Part shown: positions 1 to 10,055 of the stretch, in pieces
Numbering within the stretch: the stretch's first letter is position 1
Layout of the letters: each line of letters starts with the position of its first letter
Source of the DNA: Faunimonas pinastri
GTDB lineage: Bacteria; Pseudomonadota; Alphaproteobacteria; Rhizobiales; Afifellaceae
Assembly: GCF_900110915.1 (NCBI RefSeq)
Contig: NZ_FOFG01000001.1
Span: 186,001 to 250,000 of the forward strand
DNA length: 64,000 bases
Direction: 5' to 3'
The notes under the pieces: model-generated
Told to the model about the DNA's origin: nothing
Seen by the model: only the letters and a program-made list of their open reading frames with translations
Database searches by the model: none
Translations under genes and position numbers: made by a program

Positions 1-85
1 TTCTTTGAGCGTGGTTTGGGGAAATCGGGGCCGCCGGGCATCCTGAGCGTCAGCCGTCAATCGGCCCCGGCCCCCATTGCCGCCC
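1..85. other. Left edge, unassigned
   Basis: This short stretch lies before the stop codon of the trmO gene. One plus-strand frame stays open through it, but there is no recognisable motif and the context is cut by the window edge, so I assign nothing. Confidence 0.3.
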
Positions 86-547
86 CTACCAATACCGCGC
101 CATCAACTCGGACACCCATTCCGGCTGATGAACTTCCGCGCGCGGCAGGAACTCGCGCATCACCGGTTTGATGTCGATCACGGGAGTGCCGTCGATCGCA
201 TCCAGTCCCTCCACCTCCAGCCGGGTTCCTTCAACGGCGAGGATCCTGCAGATGGTGACGCCGATCCGGTTGGGACGGTTCTTGCCCCTTTGGGCGAAAA
301 TGCCGACCAGAGGCCAATCCCTGCGGCCACGCGGATGGCGGGAGCCGCGTTCGATTTCCTCCGGCGGCACCAGGTGGAAAAGAAAGGTGACCTCGGCATG
401 GCTGAAGGCCTCCAGCCCGGCAAGAGCGTCGGCGGTGAACAGGCTCTCGTCGAGCTGGACGACCGAGCGGGAAGAGCCCCAATCGTCATCGACGGGCTCG
501 GCCCTCCCGCCCCTTACGGAGCCGATCGGTTCGATCGTGAAGCTCAT
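86..547 (-). CDS. trmO: TrmO/TsaA-family tRNA m6t6A37 methyltransferase-like protein
   Basis: The 153-residue protein matches the TsaA/TrmO (YaeB) family, which uses S-adenosylmethionine to N6-methylate t6A37 of threonine tRNAs. It opens with a beta strand carrying PIGSVRGG, and the centre holds the family signature, a G-I-F-A-Q-R-G-K-N-R-P-N-R-I-G segment (about residues 82-96), followed by LEVEGLDAIDGTPVIDIKP. A GGAG-like ribosome site lies just upstream of the ATG. The protein is shorter than E. coli TrmO (about 235 residues) and lacks its C-terminal extension, as many alphaproteobacterial members do. The family call is firm; the exact tRNA substrate is inferred. Confidence 0.8.
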   Translation of the reverse strand: MSFTIEPIGSVRGGRAEPVDDDWGSSRSVVQLDESLFTADALAGLEAFSHAEVTFLFHLVPPEEIERGSRHPRGRRDWPLVGIFAQRGKNRPNRIGVTICRILAVEGTRLEVEGLDAIDGTPVIDIKPVMREFLPRAEVHQPEWVSELMARYW

Positions 548-639
548 CCGACACTCTCCGTGCGGTAATCGACGATGCCGCGGGCGAAGCGCTGCGGCGT
601 CGACAGGTCTCCTGTGGCCGATCCTGAGCGGCGTCCCGT

Positions 640-1926
640 TCAGGGCGCCTGTTCGCCCACGGTGACGATCGTGACGGGGCCGCCGAACACGCGGGAGGCG
701 GCGCGCTTCACGTCCTCATGGGTGAGGTCCCGGATCAGCTGGTTGCGCCGGTTGATGTAATCGACGCCGAGCCGGTCCAGATAGATGTGGATCAGCTGCC
801 GCGCGATCTTCTGCGAAGCGTCGAAGCGGAGCGCGTAATTGCCGATCAGGTACTGCTTGGCCTTGGCCAGTTCCTCGTCCGTCGGGCCGGAGGCCGCCAC
901 GTCGCCGGCCTGTTCCAGCATCACGTCGATGGCGGTGCGGGCCTTGTCCGTGCGCGTCGCGGCCGAGCCGATCCAGGCGCCGGAATGCTCCAGGGGCACG
1001 AGGCCGGTGCCGACGGAATAGCTGAGGCCGCGCTTCTCGCGCACTTCCTTGAACATGCGCGAGGAGAAGGTGCCGCCGCCGATGATGTGGTTGGCGACAT
1101 AGGCGGCCATGAAATCGGGATCGTCGCGGTTGATGCCCGCGCCGCCGATGTGGATCGTGGTCTGAGGCACGCTGAGCGGCAGGTGCAGGACCTGTCCCGC
1201 CGTCGGCGTCACGAACCCGGCGTGGGTGAGCTGGCTCGCCGCCGGCAGGTCGCCGAAGACATGGTCGAGCTGCCGCCCGAGGGAAGCGGCGTCGATGGCG
1301 CCGACGACCACCACGTAAAGGTTGTCGCGCGCCAGGAGACGCCGGTGGATGAGGCGGCAATCCTCCGCGTCGATCGCCGCCACCGTTTCCGGCGTGCCAT
1401 GCGTCTGCCGGCCATAGGGGTGCTCGGCGAAGAGGCTTTCCCACCAGGCCTTCGAGGCGATCTCGTGCGGCTCGGTCTCCGCGCTGCGGAGGTTGGAGAG
1501 CATCTGGTTGCGGATGCGCTCCAGCGGCTCCGCGTCGAAGCGCGGCTGGGTGATCGCCAGCCGCAGCATATCGAAAGCCGCGTCCTCATTCAGCTTCAGC
1601 GTGCGGAGATTGCCGTGAAACGTATCCTGCCCGGCGTCGAAGGACAGGTTTATGTTGAGATCGGCGAGGCGCATCTGGAACGCCTGCGAGTCGAGATCGC
1701 CGGCGCCTTCGTCCAGCAGCGCGGAGACCATGTTGGTCAGGCCCGACTTTTCCTTCGGCTCCTGCGCCGCGCCGCCGCGAAAGGCGATGTTCACGGTGAC
1801 GATGGGGACCGTGTAGTCCTCCACCAGCCAGGCGCTGAGACCGCCCGGGCTCGTCACCTCCTGCACGGTGACGGAGCCGGTTCGATGGGGAAGGCCGTGG
1901 GCGGGGCTGTTCATGATGCTCTGCAA
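640..1926 (-). CDS. M16 peptidase family protein, non-catalytic type
   Basis: A 428-residue pitrilysin-fold protein. Where active M16 enzymes carry the zinc motif HxxEH, this one reads TNMVSALLDEGAG (about residues 64-76), so the metal ligands are absent. It is therefore probably the inactive partner subunit, comparable to the alpha subunit of mitochondrial processing peptidase. It follows the HxxEH-bearing gene at 1959-3365 by about 30 bp on the same strand, so the two probably form a heterodimer from one operon. No clear signal peptide is seen at this start or at the alternative Met five codons later, although homologues are often periplasmic. Confidence 0.88.
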   Translation of the reverse strand: MQSIMNSPAHGLPHRTGSVTVQEVTSPGGLSAWLVEDYTVPIVTVNIAFRGGAAQEPKEKSGLTNMVSALLDEGAGDLDSQAFQMRLADLNINLSFDAGQDTFHGNLRTLKLNEDAAFDMLRLAITQPRFDAEPLERIRNQMLSNLRSAETEPHEIASKAWWESLFAEHPYGRQTHGTPETVAAIDAEDCRLIHRRLLARDNLYVVVVGAIDAASLGRQLDHVFGDLPAASQLTHAGFVTPTAGQVLHLPLSVPQTTIHIGGAGINRDDPDFMAAYVANHIIGGGTFSSRMFKEVREKRGLSYSVGTGLVPLEHSGAWIGSAATRTDKARTAIDVMLEQAGDVAASGPTDEELAKAKQYLIGNYALRFDASQKIARQLIHIYLDRLGVDYINRRNQLIRDLTHEDVKRAASRVFGGPVTIVTVGEQAP

Positions 1927-1958
1927 TCCGGATGGGAAGAAGGGGCGGGAAGCGGCGT

Positions 1959-3365
1959 TCAGGCCGCTTCGCTCTGGGGCTCGCTCAGGGACTCGCCGTG
2001 GGGCCCGTTCTGCGGCGCGCCGGAATCGGCCGGCTCGGCGAGGGGCTCCAGATAGCCGGTGGCGGTCTGGTCCTCGCGGAGGTAGCGCCGGGCGACGTCG
2101 CGAACGTCGTCGGCGCTGACGGCGTCGATCTGCGACGGCCAGTTCTGGATCTCGGCCAGCGTGCTGCCGGTGACGAGCGCCGTGCCGATGATGCGGGCCA
2201 TCGCCTGCTGGCTGTCCTGCGCGTAGATCGCCTGCGCGAGCACCGCGTTCCGGGCGCGGCGAAGCTCGTCGTCGCTGATCCCGCCTGTCGCCAGCCTGGC
2301 GATTTCGGCCTGCATGGCATCGGTCAGCGCCTGCAGCGTCACCCCGGCCTTCGGTACGCCGTAGACGATGAAGCGCGTGTTATCGATGCCCGACGACTGG
2401 TAATAGGCGCCGGCATAGGTGGCCGGGCCATTGCCGCGCACGAGATTGTCGTAGAAACGGCTGGTCGTGTTGCCGCCGAGGATCTCGGCGAGGATCGTCA
2501 GCGCTTCCGCCTCGTGCTTTTCCGAGGTCCGCTTGGACGGCACGATGTAGACGCGCTGCACCTGCGGCTCGCGCACCTTCTCGTCGCGGACCGTGATCGC
2601 GCGTGCGCCGGCGGACGGCGGTTCGGCCGGGCGCGGCGCGCGCTCCAGGTCGGTGCGGCCGGCGATCTGGCCGTAGGTCAGGTCCGCGAGGCGGCGCACC
2701 TCTTCGGCCGTCACGTCGCCGGCCACCACCAGCACCGCGTTGGCGGGCGTGTAATAGCGATTGTAGAAATCCAGAGCCGCGGTGCGGTTCAGCGCCTCGA
2801 TCTCATGCATCCAGCCGATCACCGGCTTTCCGTACGGGTGGTTCATGTAGAGGATGCGTGCGAGCTGCTCGCTCATCTGCGCGCCGGGATCGTTGTCGAT
2901 CCGCAGGCGCCGCTCCTCGATCACCACGTCGCGCTCGGTCGCGACCTGCTCGTCGGCCAGCGTCAAATGTCTCATGCGGTCGGCCTCGAAGGCCATCATC
3001 TCGCCGAGGTTCTCCTTGGCGACACGCTGGAAATAAGCCGTGTAGTCGAGCGTGGTGAAGGCGTTCTCCTCGCCGCCGATGTCCGATACCGCCTCGGAGA
3101 ACCGGCCTTCCGGATGGTTCCTGGTGCCCTTGAACATCAGGTGTTCGAAGAAGTGCGCGAGGCCCGACTGGCCGGGCTGCTCGTCGGCGGCGCCCACCTT
3201 GTACCAGACCATGTGCGTGACCACGGGGGCGCGATGATCGGGAATGACCACCACGTCCATGCCGTTGCCGAGCCGGAACTCCACCGCGTTCGGCGCGATC
3301 TTCGGCAGCGGGGCGGCATTCGCGCCCTTGTCGGGGTGCGGCGCGGGAGAGGAAGAGGCGGACAT
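1959..3365 (-). CDS. M16 zinc metallopeptidase (active subunit)
   Basis: A pitrilysin/insulinase-family peptidase of 468 residues. The inverted zinc motif is HFFEH within GLAHFFEHLMFKGT, and the downstream conserved Glu sits in the GGEENAFTTLDYTAYF segment. The ATG at 3365 is chosen over one nine codons upstream because GGAG lies at the correct distance before it. The N-terminus is Ser/Pro-rich with no hydrophobic signal sequence, so cytoplasmic location is possible. It is co-transcribed with the inactive paralogue downstream. The natural substrate is not known. Confidence 0.9.
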   Translation of the reverse strand: MSASSSPAPHPDKGANAAPLPKIAPNAVEFRLGNGMDVVVIPDHRAPVVTHMVWYKVGAADEQPGQSGLAHFFEHLMFKGTRNHPEGRFSEAVSDIGGEENAFTTLDYTAYFQRVAKENLGEMMAFEADRMRHLTLADEQVATERDVVIEERRLRIDNDPGAQMSEQLARILYMNHPYGKPVIGWMHEIEALNRTAALDFYNRYYTPANAVLVVAGDVTAEEVRRLADLTYGQIAGRTDLERAPRPAEPPSAGARAITVRDEKVREPQVQRVYIVPSKRTSEKHEAEALTILAEILGGNTTSRFYDNLVRGNGPATYAGAYYQSSGIDNTRFIVYGVPKAGVTLQALTDAMQAEIARLATGGISDDELRRARNAVLAQAIYAQDSQQAMARIIGTALVTGSTLAEIQNWPSQIDAVSADDVRDVARRYLREDQTATGYLEPLAEPADSGAPQNGPHGESLSEPQSEAA

Positions 3366-3545
3366 GGAAACTCCGGGGGTCAATGGCGGCAAGGGATGGC
3401 GGGTGTCTGGTGTCCCGGCCGGGACGGAATGCTTCTCTTCTGAAATCGCTTAATCCTCGGGCGCGATCCGCGTGCAGGTGTCGTTGACGCCACACCGTCG
3501 GCAGGTTACGCGCATCCCATCAGTTGCCAGGGAGCGGGAGCATCC

Positions 3546-4391
3546 ATGATCGTGAAGCAGGTCGCAGGGCTGCAGGAGATCGCCGGATCCTATGACACGC
3601 TTCTTTGCGACGTCTGGGGTGTCTTACATAATGGCGCGGCGGCGTTTGTGCCAGCGGTCGACGCGTTGATGCGTTTTCGCGGGACAAACGGCCCCGTGAT
3701 CCTGATCACCAACGCGCCCCGTCCGGGCCACTGGATCAAGGCGCAGATCAAGAGTCTCGGCGTTCCCGACGAGGCCTATGACGTGATCGTCACCTCGGGC
3801 GATGTGACGCGGGGCGTCATCGGCGCCAATCCCGGCGTGCGGCTCTTCCATCTCGGCGCCGAGCGCGACCTGCCCTTCTACGAGGGGCTGGACGTCGTGT
3901 TCGCCGACGAGGCCGATGCGGACCTGATCAGCTGCACGGGGCTGTTCGACGACGAGACGGAAACGCCGGACGACTACCGGGAATTGCTGACGCGGCTGGT
4001 GGCGCGGGGCCTCCGCATGGTCTGCGCCAATCCCGATCTCGTGGTGGAGCGGCGCGGCAAGATGGTCTACTGCGCCGGCGCGCTGGCCAGGCTCTACGAG
4101 GAGCTGGGCGGCGAGGTCGTGCTGGTGGGCAAGCCGCATGCGCCGATCTACGAGGCCGTATTGACGGAAATGCGCCTGCTCGGCCGGGCCAAGCCGCTGG
4201 CGGTGGGCGACGGCATTCCGACCGACGTGCTCGGCGCCACGCGCGCCGGGATCGACGTTCTCTTCATCACCGGCGGCATCCATGCGGGCGATTTCGGCCC
4301 GGAGGACCAGCCCGAGGCGGAGCGGGTGAGCGCAAGGCTGGAAGCGGAAAAGCTGTCGGCCGTGGGTTTCCTGCCTCGGCTGGCCTGGTAG
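3546..4391 (+). CDS. TIGR01459-type HAD-IIA hydrolase (NagD-like)
   Basis: A 281-residue HAD-superfamily class IIA phosphatase. HAD motif I is LLCDVWGVLHNG near residues 19-30 (catalytic Asp plus the class IIA Gly-Val-Leu-His turn), motif II is in the VILITNAPR segment, and the C-terminal motifs are VGKPHAPIY and AVGDGIPTDVLGA. It has a GGGAG ribosome site seven bases before the ATG. It is divergent from the M16 pair and lies before ribF. NagD relatives act on nucleotide or sugar phosphates; the substrate here is unknown. Confidence 0.85.
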   Translation: MIVKQVAGLQEIAGSYDTLLCDVWGVLHNGAAAFVPAVDALMRFRGTNGPVILITNAPRPGHWIKAQIKSLGVPDEAYDVIVTSGDVTRGVIGANPGVRLFHLGAERDLPFYEGLDVVFADEADADLISCTGLFDDETETPDDYRELLTRLVARGLRMVCANPDLVVERRGKMVYCAGALARLYEELGGEVVLVGKPHAPIYEAVLTEMRLLGRAKPLAVGDGIPTDVLGATRAGIDVLFITGGIHAGDFGPEDQPEAERVSARLEAEKLSAVGFLPRLAW

Positions 4392-4510
4392 GTCGCGGCT
4401 TGACCCGCATGCCGGGGAGAGGCACCGTCCGCCGCGTTGCAGCGCAGCAGCGCCCGGCGCGGTCCGGGACGCCGCCTGTCGCCGTGGCAGCGATCCTTGC
4501 TGGATGACAC

Positions 4511-5521
4511 ATGCATTCTGATTCACCCCCCGAGCCGATCAGCGCGCCCTATGACGCAACCCCGCCGGGCTGGCGTGGCGCGGTCGTGGCGATCGGCAAT
4601 TTCGACGGGGTGCATAGCGGCCACCGCGCCGTGCTGGCCCGCGCGCGGGCAGAGGCGGACGCGCTGGGCAGCCGCTTGATAATGCTGACCTTCGATCCGC
4701 ATCCGCGCGCCTTCTTCGCGCCGGGCAAACCGTTCTTCAGCCTGACGCCAGGACCGTTGAAGGCGGCGGTCGCCAAGGCCTGCGGCGTCGACGGCACCAT
4801 CGTCGTACCCTTCGACCGCGACCTCTCGCTGATGTCGGCGGACGACTTCGTCAGTCACATCCTGGTCGGTCACCTCGATGTCCGCCATGCCGTCGCGGGC
4901 CACGACTTCCATTTCGGCCACGGCCGCCAGGGCACGCCGGAATTCCTTCAGGCAGCCGGCGCGCGGCAGGGCTTCGGCGTCACCATCGTGGAAGAATTCG
5001 GCGACGAGACGGGCCCGGTCTCCTCCACCCGCATCCGCGAGAAGCTGAGCCACGGCGATATCCGGGGTGCCAACGAGCTCCTTGGCTGGCGCTGGTCGGC
5101 GGCGGGAACGGTGATCCACGGCGACAAGCGCGGCCGCGTGCTCGGCTACCCAACGGCCAACATGGCGCTGGATCCCGGCTGCGAACTGCAGCATGGCATC
5201 TATGCCGTCCGCTTCGTCACCGCCGACGGTCACGTCCATGGCGGCGCGGCGAGCTTCGGCCGCCGGCCCACCTTCGACAACGGCCGCATCCTGCTGGAGA
5301 CGTTTCTCTTCGACTTTTCCGGCGATCTCTACGACCAGCGGGCTCTCGTCTCCCTCGTGGATTATGTCCGGCCGGAACTCCGCTTCGAACGGATCGAGGA
5401 TCTCGTCACGCAGATGGACGCGGACAGCCTGCAATGCCGGGCGACGTTGCAGAACGACCGGCCGAATGCGATCGACAAGGGCATCTATGCGCTCTGGCCG
5501 CGCGCCGCGAAGGCGGATTGA
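4511..5521 (+). CDS. ribF: Bifunctional riboflavin kinase/FAD synthetase
   Basis: RibF of 336 residues makes FMN and then FAD from riboflavin. The N-terminal nucleotidyltransferase domain (about 20-185) shows AIGNFDGVHSGHRAVL, and ISSTRIRE-like SSTRIREKLSHGDI closes that domain. The C-terminal flavokinase domain (about 200-325) starts with GRVLGYPTANMAL, the ATP/riboflavin-binding PTAN motif. The length is usual for the family. It lies 5' of ileS and lspA, the neighbourhood also seen in E. coli and many other proteobacteria. Confidence 0.96.
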   Translation: MHSDSPPEPISAPYDATPPGWRGAVVAIGNFDGVHSGHRAVLARARAEADALGSRLIMLTFDPHPRAFFAPGKPFFSLTPGPLKAAVAKACGVDGTIVVPFDRDLSLMSADDFVSHILVGHLDVRHAVAGHDFHFGHGRQGTPEFLQAAGARQGFGVTIVEEFGDETGPVSSTRIREKLSHGDIRGANELLGWRWSAAGTVIHGDKRGRVLGYPTANMALDPGCELQHGIYAVRFVTADGHVHGGAASFGRRPTFDNGRILLETFLFDFSGDLYDQRALVSLVDYVRPELRFERIEDLVTQMDADSLQCRATLQNDRPNAIDKGIYALWPRAAKAD

Positions 5522-5770
5522 CAATCATTCGCAGCGGCTTTGGGCGATTGAGGCCGTCATTGTGGCAGAGAGGCTTTTCACGGCACCTCCGCTCGGATAA
5601 AAGCCCGGGCATGATGCGCTGTGCGCCCCTTTTCTCGCGAATTACGGGCCCGGCCTCGGCCTGATCGGCTCGAACGAGCCTTGGGTGCGGGGACCGGGTG
5701 AAGCCATGCGCGCATGTGCCGGCCTTCGGCACTGCGGACCCCGAGCGAATTTGAGCTTCAAGGCCTGACG
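5522..5770. other. ribF-ileS intergenic leader
   Basis: This 249 bp gap holds no convincing gene. A small hairpin with six-base arms (GTGCCG at 5716-5721 and CGGCAC at 5727-5732) sits about 40 bp before the ileS start. No T-box or other known riboswitch pattern was recognised, and no good promoter was seen. Confidence 0.4.
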
Positions 5771-8695
5771 ATGAGCGACAAGAAGGCGGCCACCGGCCCC
5801 GATTATTCCGAGACCCTGTTTCTTCCCAAGACCGATTTCCCGATGCGGGCGGGCCTGCCGCAGAAGGAGCCGCAGATCCTGAAGCGCTGGGAGGAGATGG
5901 ACCTCTACGGCGAACTCAGGAAGAACGCGGTGGGACGGCCGAAATACGTCCTGCACGACGGTCCTCCCTACGCCAACGGCAACCTCCATATCGGCCACGC
6001 GCTGAACAAGATCCTGAAGGACGTGATCACCCGGTCGCGCCAGATGTCGGGCTTCGATTCCAACTACGTGCCGGGCTGGGACTGCCACGGCCTGCCGATC
6101 GAATGGAAGATCGAGGAGCAGTACCGCGCCCGCGGCCGCAACAAGGACGAGGTTCCGGTCAACGAGTTCCGCCGCGAGTGCCGCGAGTTCGCCGCCCATT
6201 GGGTGGGCGTGCAGGCGGCCGAGTTCGAGCGCCTCGGCGTCGTCGGCGACTTCAAGCATCCGTACAAGACGATGGACTTCGCCTCCGAGGCGGTGATCGC
6301 CGGGGAACTGATGAAGTTCGCGCTTTCCGACCAGCTCTATCGCGGCTCCAAGCCCATCATGTGGTCGGTCGTGGAGAAAACCGCGCTGGCGGAAGCGGAA
6401 GTCGAGTACCACGACTACCAGTCCGACACGATCTGGGTGAAGTTCCCCGTCACCTCCGGCCCCCGGCATCTGCGCGGCGCTTCGGTGGTGATCTGGACAA
6501 CGACGCCGTGGACGATCCCCGCCAACCGGGCGATCAGCTATTCCGGCCGCGTGGCCTATGGCCTCTACGAGGTGACGGAGGCGGCCCCGGAGAACTGGGC
6601 CAAGGTCGGCGACCGGCTGATCCTTGCCGATGCGCTGGCGGCCGACGTGATGAAGCAGGCGCGCGTGGAGGCGTTCAAGCGCGTCGGCGACGTGACGGCC
6701 GAAGACTTCACCACGATGGTGTGCGCCCACCCGCTGCGTGACGCCGGCCTCGGCGGCTACGGCTTCGACGTGCCGCTGCTGGAAGGCGAGCATGTGACGG
6801 AGGATGCGGGCACCGGCTTCGTGCACACCGCGCCCGGCCACGGCCGCGAGGATTTCGAGGTCTGGATGTCGAACCGGCGCGAGCTGGAGGCGAGCGGCGT
6901 CGACACCACCATTCCCTATACCGTCGATGGCGACGGCGCGCTGACGAAAGACGCGCCGGGCTTCGAGGGCCGCCGCGTGCTCAACGACAAGGGCGAGAAG
7001 GGCGACGCCAACGGCGCGGTCATCGAGGCGCTGAGCGCGGCCGGACGGCTGGTCGCCCGCGGTCGCCTGAAGCATCAGTACCCGCATTCCTGGCGCTCCA
7101 AGAAGCCGGTGATCTTCCGCAACACGCCGCAATGGTTCATCCACATGGACCGCGACATTGCCGGCGAGGGCGACACGCTGCGCGCCCGCGCGCTGAAGGC
7201 GATCGAGGACACCACCTTCACGCCCGTCGCCGGCCAGAACCGGTTGCGCGGGATGATCGCCAACCGTCCGGACTGGGTCGTCTCGCGCCAGCGCGCCTGG
7301 GGCGTGCCGATCGCCGTCTTCATCAAGCGCGAAACCGGCGAGGTCCTGAAGGATGAAGGGGTCAACCAGCGGATCGTGGAGGCCTTCCGCGCCGAGGGCG
7401 CCGATGCGTGGTTCGCGGCTGGCGCCAAGGAGCGGTTCCTCGGCAACGGATATTCCGTCGATGAATGGGACAAGGTCGACGACATTCTCGACGTCTGGTT
7501 CGATTCCGGCTCCACCCACGCCTTCGTGCTGGAGCAGCGGCCGGACCTGAAATGGCCGGCGGATCTCTACCTCGAAGGCTCCGACCAGCATCGCGGCTGG
7601 TTCCATTCCTCGCTGCTGGAAAGCTGCGGAACGCGCGGCCGCGCGCCCTATGACGGCGTACTGACGCACGGCTTCGTCATGGACGAGGAAGGCCGCAAGA
7701 TGTCGAAGTCGCTCGGCAACGTCGTCACCCCGCAGCAGGTGATCGATCAGTCCGGCGCAGATATCCTGCGCCTCTGGGTGGTCACCTCGGACTATTCGGA
7801 AGACCTCCGGATCGGCCCGGAAATCCTGAAGACCAGCATCGATTCCTACCGCAAGCTCCGCAACACGGTCCGCTGGATGCTGGGCACACTCGCCCACTTC
7901 GATCCCGCGCACACGGTCGCGCCGGCCGAGATGCCGGAGCTGGAGCGGCTGATGCTGTCCGAGCTGGCCCGGCTCGATGGAGTGGTGCGGGAAGCCTACG
8001 AGGTCTTCGACTTCAAGCGCATCGCCTTCGCGCTCTTCAACTTCATGACGGTGGACCTCTCCGCCTTCTACTTCGATGTCCGCAAGGACGTGCTCTATTG
8101 CGATCCGGCTTCTTCGAAGACCCGGCTCGCGGCCCTGACCGTGGTTGACCGGCTCTTTGACACGCTGGTGGCGTGGCTGGCGCCGCTCCTGCCCTTCACC
8201 TGCGAGGAAGCCTGGCTCGACCGCCATCCGGAGGATCGCTCGGTTCATCTCACGCCCTTTCCCGACGTGCCGGCGGAGTGGCGCGACGAAGCCCTGGAAG
8301 GGAAGTGGGAGCGTGTCCGCACGGTTCGTCGCGTGATCACCGGCGCGCTGGAAGTCGAGCGTCGGGAAAAGCGCATAGGCTCCTCGCTGGAAGCCGCTCC
8401 GCGCGTCTTCATTGCCGACGAAAGCCTGCGTCAGGCGGTGGAGGGGATCGACCTCGCCGAGATGGCCATCACCAGCCAGTTGGTGCTGGAAGCAGGTGTC
8501 GGCCCGGCGGAAGCCTTCCGTCTTTCCGACGTGCCCGGCGTTGCCGTGGTGCCGGACAAGGCCGAGGGCCGGCGCTGCGCCCGCTCCTGGAAGGTCCTGC
8601 CGGAGGTAGGCGCGGATCCGGACTTCCCGGACCTGACGCCCCGCGACGCGGCCGCCATGCGCGAATATCAGGCGATGAAGCAGGCGGCGGAATGA
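5771..8695 (+). CDS. ileS: Isoleucyl-tRNA synthetase
   Basis: Class Ia aminoacyl-tRNA synthetase of 974 residues that charges tRNA-Ile. HIGH is at residues 73-76 ([10 protein letters not shown]) and KMSKS at 643-647. The editing (CP1) domain contains the threonine-rich [14 protein letters not shown]. The start is placed at the ATG preceding [12 protein letters not shown], 19 codons inside the longest open frame. The C-terminal zinc finger of bacterial IleS is eroded: [15 protein letters not shown] keeps one Cys, and the second Cys pair is replaced ([15 protein letters not shown]). It overlaps lspA by ATGA. Confidence 0.97.
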   Translation: MSDKKAATGPDYSETLFLPKTDFPMRAGLPQKEPQILKRWEEMDLYGELRKNAVGRPKYVLHDGPPYANGNLHIGHALNKILKDVITRSRQMSGFDSNYVPGWDCHGLPIEWKIEEQYRARGRNKDEVPVNEFRRECREFAAHWVGVQAAEFERLGVVGDFKHPYKTMDFASEAVIAGELMKFALSDQLYRGSKPIMWSVVEKTALAEAEVEYHDYQSDTIWVKFPVTSGPRHLRGASVVIWTTTPWTIPANRAISYSGRVAYGLYEVTEAAPENWAKVGDRLILADALAADVMKQARVEAFKRVGDVTAEDFTTMVCAHPLRDAGLGGYGFDVPLLEGEHVTEDAGTGFVHTAPGHGREDFEVWMSNRRELEASGVDTTIPYTVDGDGALTKDAPGFEGRRVLNDKGEKGDANGAVIEALSAAGRLVARGRLKHQYPHSWRSKKPVIFRNTPQWFIHMDRDIAGEGDTLRARALKAIEDTTFTPVAGQNRLRGMIANRPDWVVSRQRAWGVPIAVFIKRETGEVLKDEGVNQRIVEAFRAEGADAWFAAGAKERFLGNGYSVDEWDKVDDILDVWFDSGSTHAFVLEQRPDLKWPADLYLEGSDQHRGWFHSSLLESCGTRGRAPYDGVLTHGFVMDEEGRKMSKSLGNVVTPQQVIDQSGADILRLWVVTSDYSEDLRIGPEILKTSIDSYRKLRNTVRWMLGTLAHFDPAHTVAPAEMPELERLMLSELARLDGVVREAYEVFDFKRIAFALFNFMTVDLSAFYFDVRKDVLYCDPASSKTRLAALTVVDRLFDTLVAWLAPLLPFTCEEAWLDRHPEDRSVHLTPFPDVPAEWRDEALEGKWERVRTVRRVITGALEVERREKRIGSSLEAAPRVFIADESLRQAVEGIDLAEMAITSQLVLEAGVGPAEAFRLSDVPGVAVVPDKAEGRRCARSWKVLPEVGADPDFPDLTPRDAAAMREYQAMKQAAE

Positions 8696-9192
8696 AGCTT
8701 TCCTTCCGGGGACCGCAGGCTTGGGGCCTTCTCGTCGCGTTGGTCGGGCTTGCGCTCGACCAGTTGCACAAATGGTGGATGGTGGGATCCTTCGATCTCG
8801 CCGATCGCGGCCGCGTGGCGCTTCTGCCCTGGCTCGACATGGTGATGACGTGGAATCACGGCGTCAGCTACGGCCTCTTCACGCAGGATAGTACCGGCGG
8901 GCGCTATGCGCTGATCGCGGTCGGCGTTCTGGGCACGCTCGCCTTTCTCTGGTGGCTCGCCACGACGAATCGCGTGCTGCCGGCGCTGTCGCTGGGCCTG
9001 ATCGCGGGCGGCGCGCTGTCGAATGCCATCGATCGGCTGCATTATGGGGCGGTTGCCGACTTCTTCCTGTTCCATGTCGGCAGCTTCCAATGGTACGTCT
9101 TCAATCTCGCAGATGTCTGGATTTGCGCGGGCGTCGTGGGGATGGCGCTGTCGTGGATGACGGAGCGCCGCGAAAACGCCACGGTCGCGTGA
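8692..9192 (+). CDS. lspA: Lipoprotein signal peptidase (signal peptidase II)
   Basis: LspA of 166 residues is an inner-membrane aspartyl protease that removes signal peptides from prolipoproteins. Four hydrophobic segments are visible. The two catalytic Asp residues lie in the conserved blocks SNAIDRL and GAVADFFLF, and the [10 protein letters not shown] block matches the usual NxGxxFG region. The ATG overlaps the ileS stop codon (ATGA), which indicates translational coupling. The next gene downstream encodes a lipoprotein, a likely LspA substrate. Confidence 0.95.
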   Translation: MKLSFRGPQAWGLLVALVGLALDQLHKWWMVGSFDLADRGRVALLPWLDMVMTWNHGVSYGLFTQDSTGGRYALIAVGVLGTLAFLWWLATTNRVLPALSLGLIAGGALSNAIDRLHYGAVADFFLFHVGSFQWYVFNLADVWICAGVVGMALSWMTERRENATVA

Positions 9193-9249
9193 CACCGCGG
9201 GATGGCATCGAAGCAGGCTCCGTCGCAGGTCGCGCGTCCGGAACGATCG

Positions 9250-9258
9250 TGCTATAAG
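9250..9258 (+). promoter_or_regulatory. Candidate extended -10 promoter of the lipoprotein gene
   Basis: TGC followed by TATAAG fits an extended -10 element about 30 bp before the lipoprotein start codon. No matching -35 hexamer is obvious at the right distance, which extended -10 promoters can tolerate. Confidence 0.4.
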
Positions 9259-9286
9259 GCCGCCGGCCTCGGGAAGGGGACTTGGA

Positions 9287-9928
9287 ATGGTGCGTAGGAT
9301 TTTGGCGCCGCAGGCGATGTCGCTCGCCGCGGTGCTCGTGACGGCAGCGGGTCTCGGCGGCTGCAGCAGTGGCTTCTCCACCTATGGTACGGGTGAGCGT
9401 CCCGAATCGGCGATCTTCCACGAAGTGGGAGGCACGCTGACCGGGTCGAAAAAGGCCAAGATCGACTATTCTCCCCGGGCGCCGCTGGTGGTTCCCCCGA
9501 GCGATCAGCTGCCTGCGCCGGCCGCGGCTCCGGAAACCGCCAATGCGCAGTGGCCCGACGATCCGGACCGCCGGGTCAAGAAGAGCCGTTACGACGAAGC
9601 GAACGTCGATATTCGCGAATCCTATGAGCGGACGAAGAACCTGCCGCGCGGGACGAGCGACAACGACGCGAGCAGCAATCCCGGCATCGGTGCCGGCGGG
9701 CGCGCCTTCACCCGCCAGGACGAAATCGACGCCGCGCGCAGCCTGAATTCGCAGCAGACGCAGCGCAAGCAGTTCAAGGCCGCGCTCGCGCAGCAGAACA
9801 ACGTGGCGAAGCACCGCCGCTACCTGACCGATCCGCCGGACACCCTGAAGCAGCCGGCCCCCGGCGCGCCGACGGACTTCAAGGACGTCAAGAAGCAGAA
9901 TGGCGGGTTCTTCTCGCACCTCTTCTAG
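9287..9928 (+). CDS. Hypothetical lipoprotein (DUF3035-like position)
   Basis: A 213-residue protein with a type II signal peptide: an Arg-Arg n-region, a hydrophobic stretch and the lipobox GLGGC, predicting lipidation at about Cys26. The rest is hydrophilic and rich in Pro, Ala, Gln and charged residues (for example LVVPPSDQLPAPAAAP), with no catalytic motif visible. The genomic place, after ileS-lspA, is where alphaproteobacteria often have a DUF3035/BamF-like outer-membrane lipoprotein. Membership in that family is an inference from position and composition. Confidence 0.75.
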   Translation: MVRRILAPQAMSLAAVLVTAAGLGGCSSGFSTYGTGERPESAIFHEVGGTLTGSKKAKIDYSPRAPLVVPPSDQLPAPAAAPETANAQWPDDPDRRVKKSRYDEANVDIRESYERTKNLPRGTSDNDASSNPGIGAGGRAFTRQDEIDAARSLNSQQTQRKQFKAALAQQNNVAKHRRYLTDPPDTLKQPAPGAPTDFKDVKKQNGGFFSHLF

Positions 9929-9951
9929 ACGGCTCGAACCGAATATCCTGC

Positions 9952-9978
9952 ACGGCGGCTTCGGCCGCCGTTTGCGTT
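9952..9978 (+). terminator. Rho-independent terminator after the lipoprotein gene
   Basis: An 8 bp perfect stem (ACGGCGGC and GCCGCCGT) closes a TTCG tetraloop and is followed by a broken T-rich tail (TTGCGTTTC). It lies 24 bp after the lipoprotein stop and before mutL. Confidence 0.75.
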
Positions 9979-10055
9979 TCGGCTTCCCCTCGTTTTGGCT
10001 TTAACTGAGGGCGGGACTCGGCGAGAACAGCGGAGAGCCCTCAGGGACGGATCTC

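Noticed and set aside
5642-8248. Very long open frame antisense to ileS
   Set aside because: High GC keeps antisense frames open. The sequence has no domain pattern and is repetitive in Arg, His, Ala and Gly, while the plus strand is a complete isoleucyl-tRNA synthetase. The same applies to the long frames antisense to ctaD (25116-26708) and smc (49587-52121).
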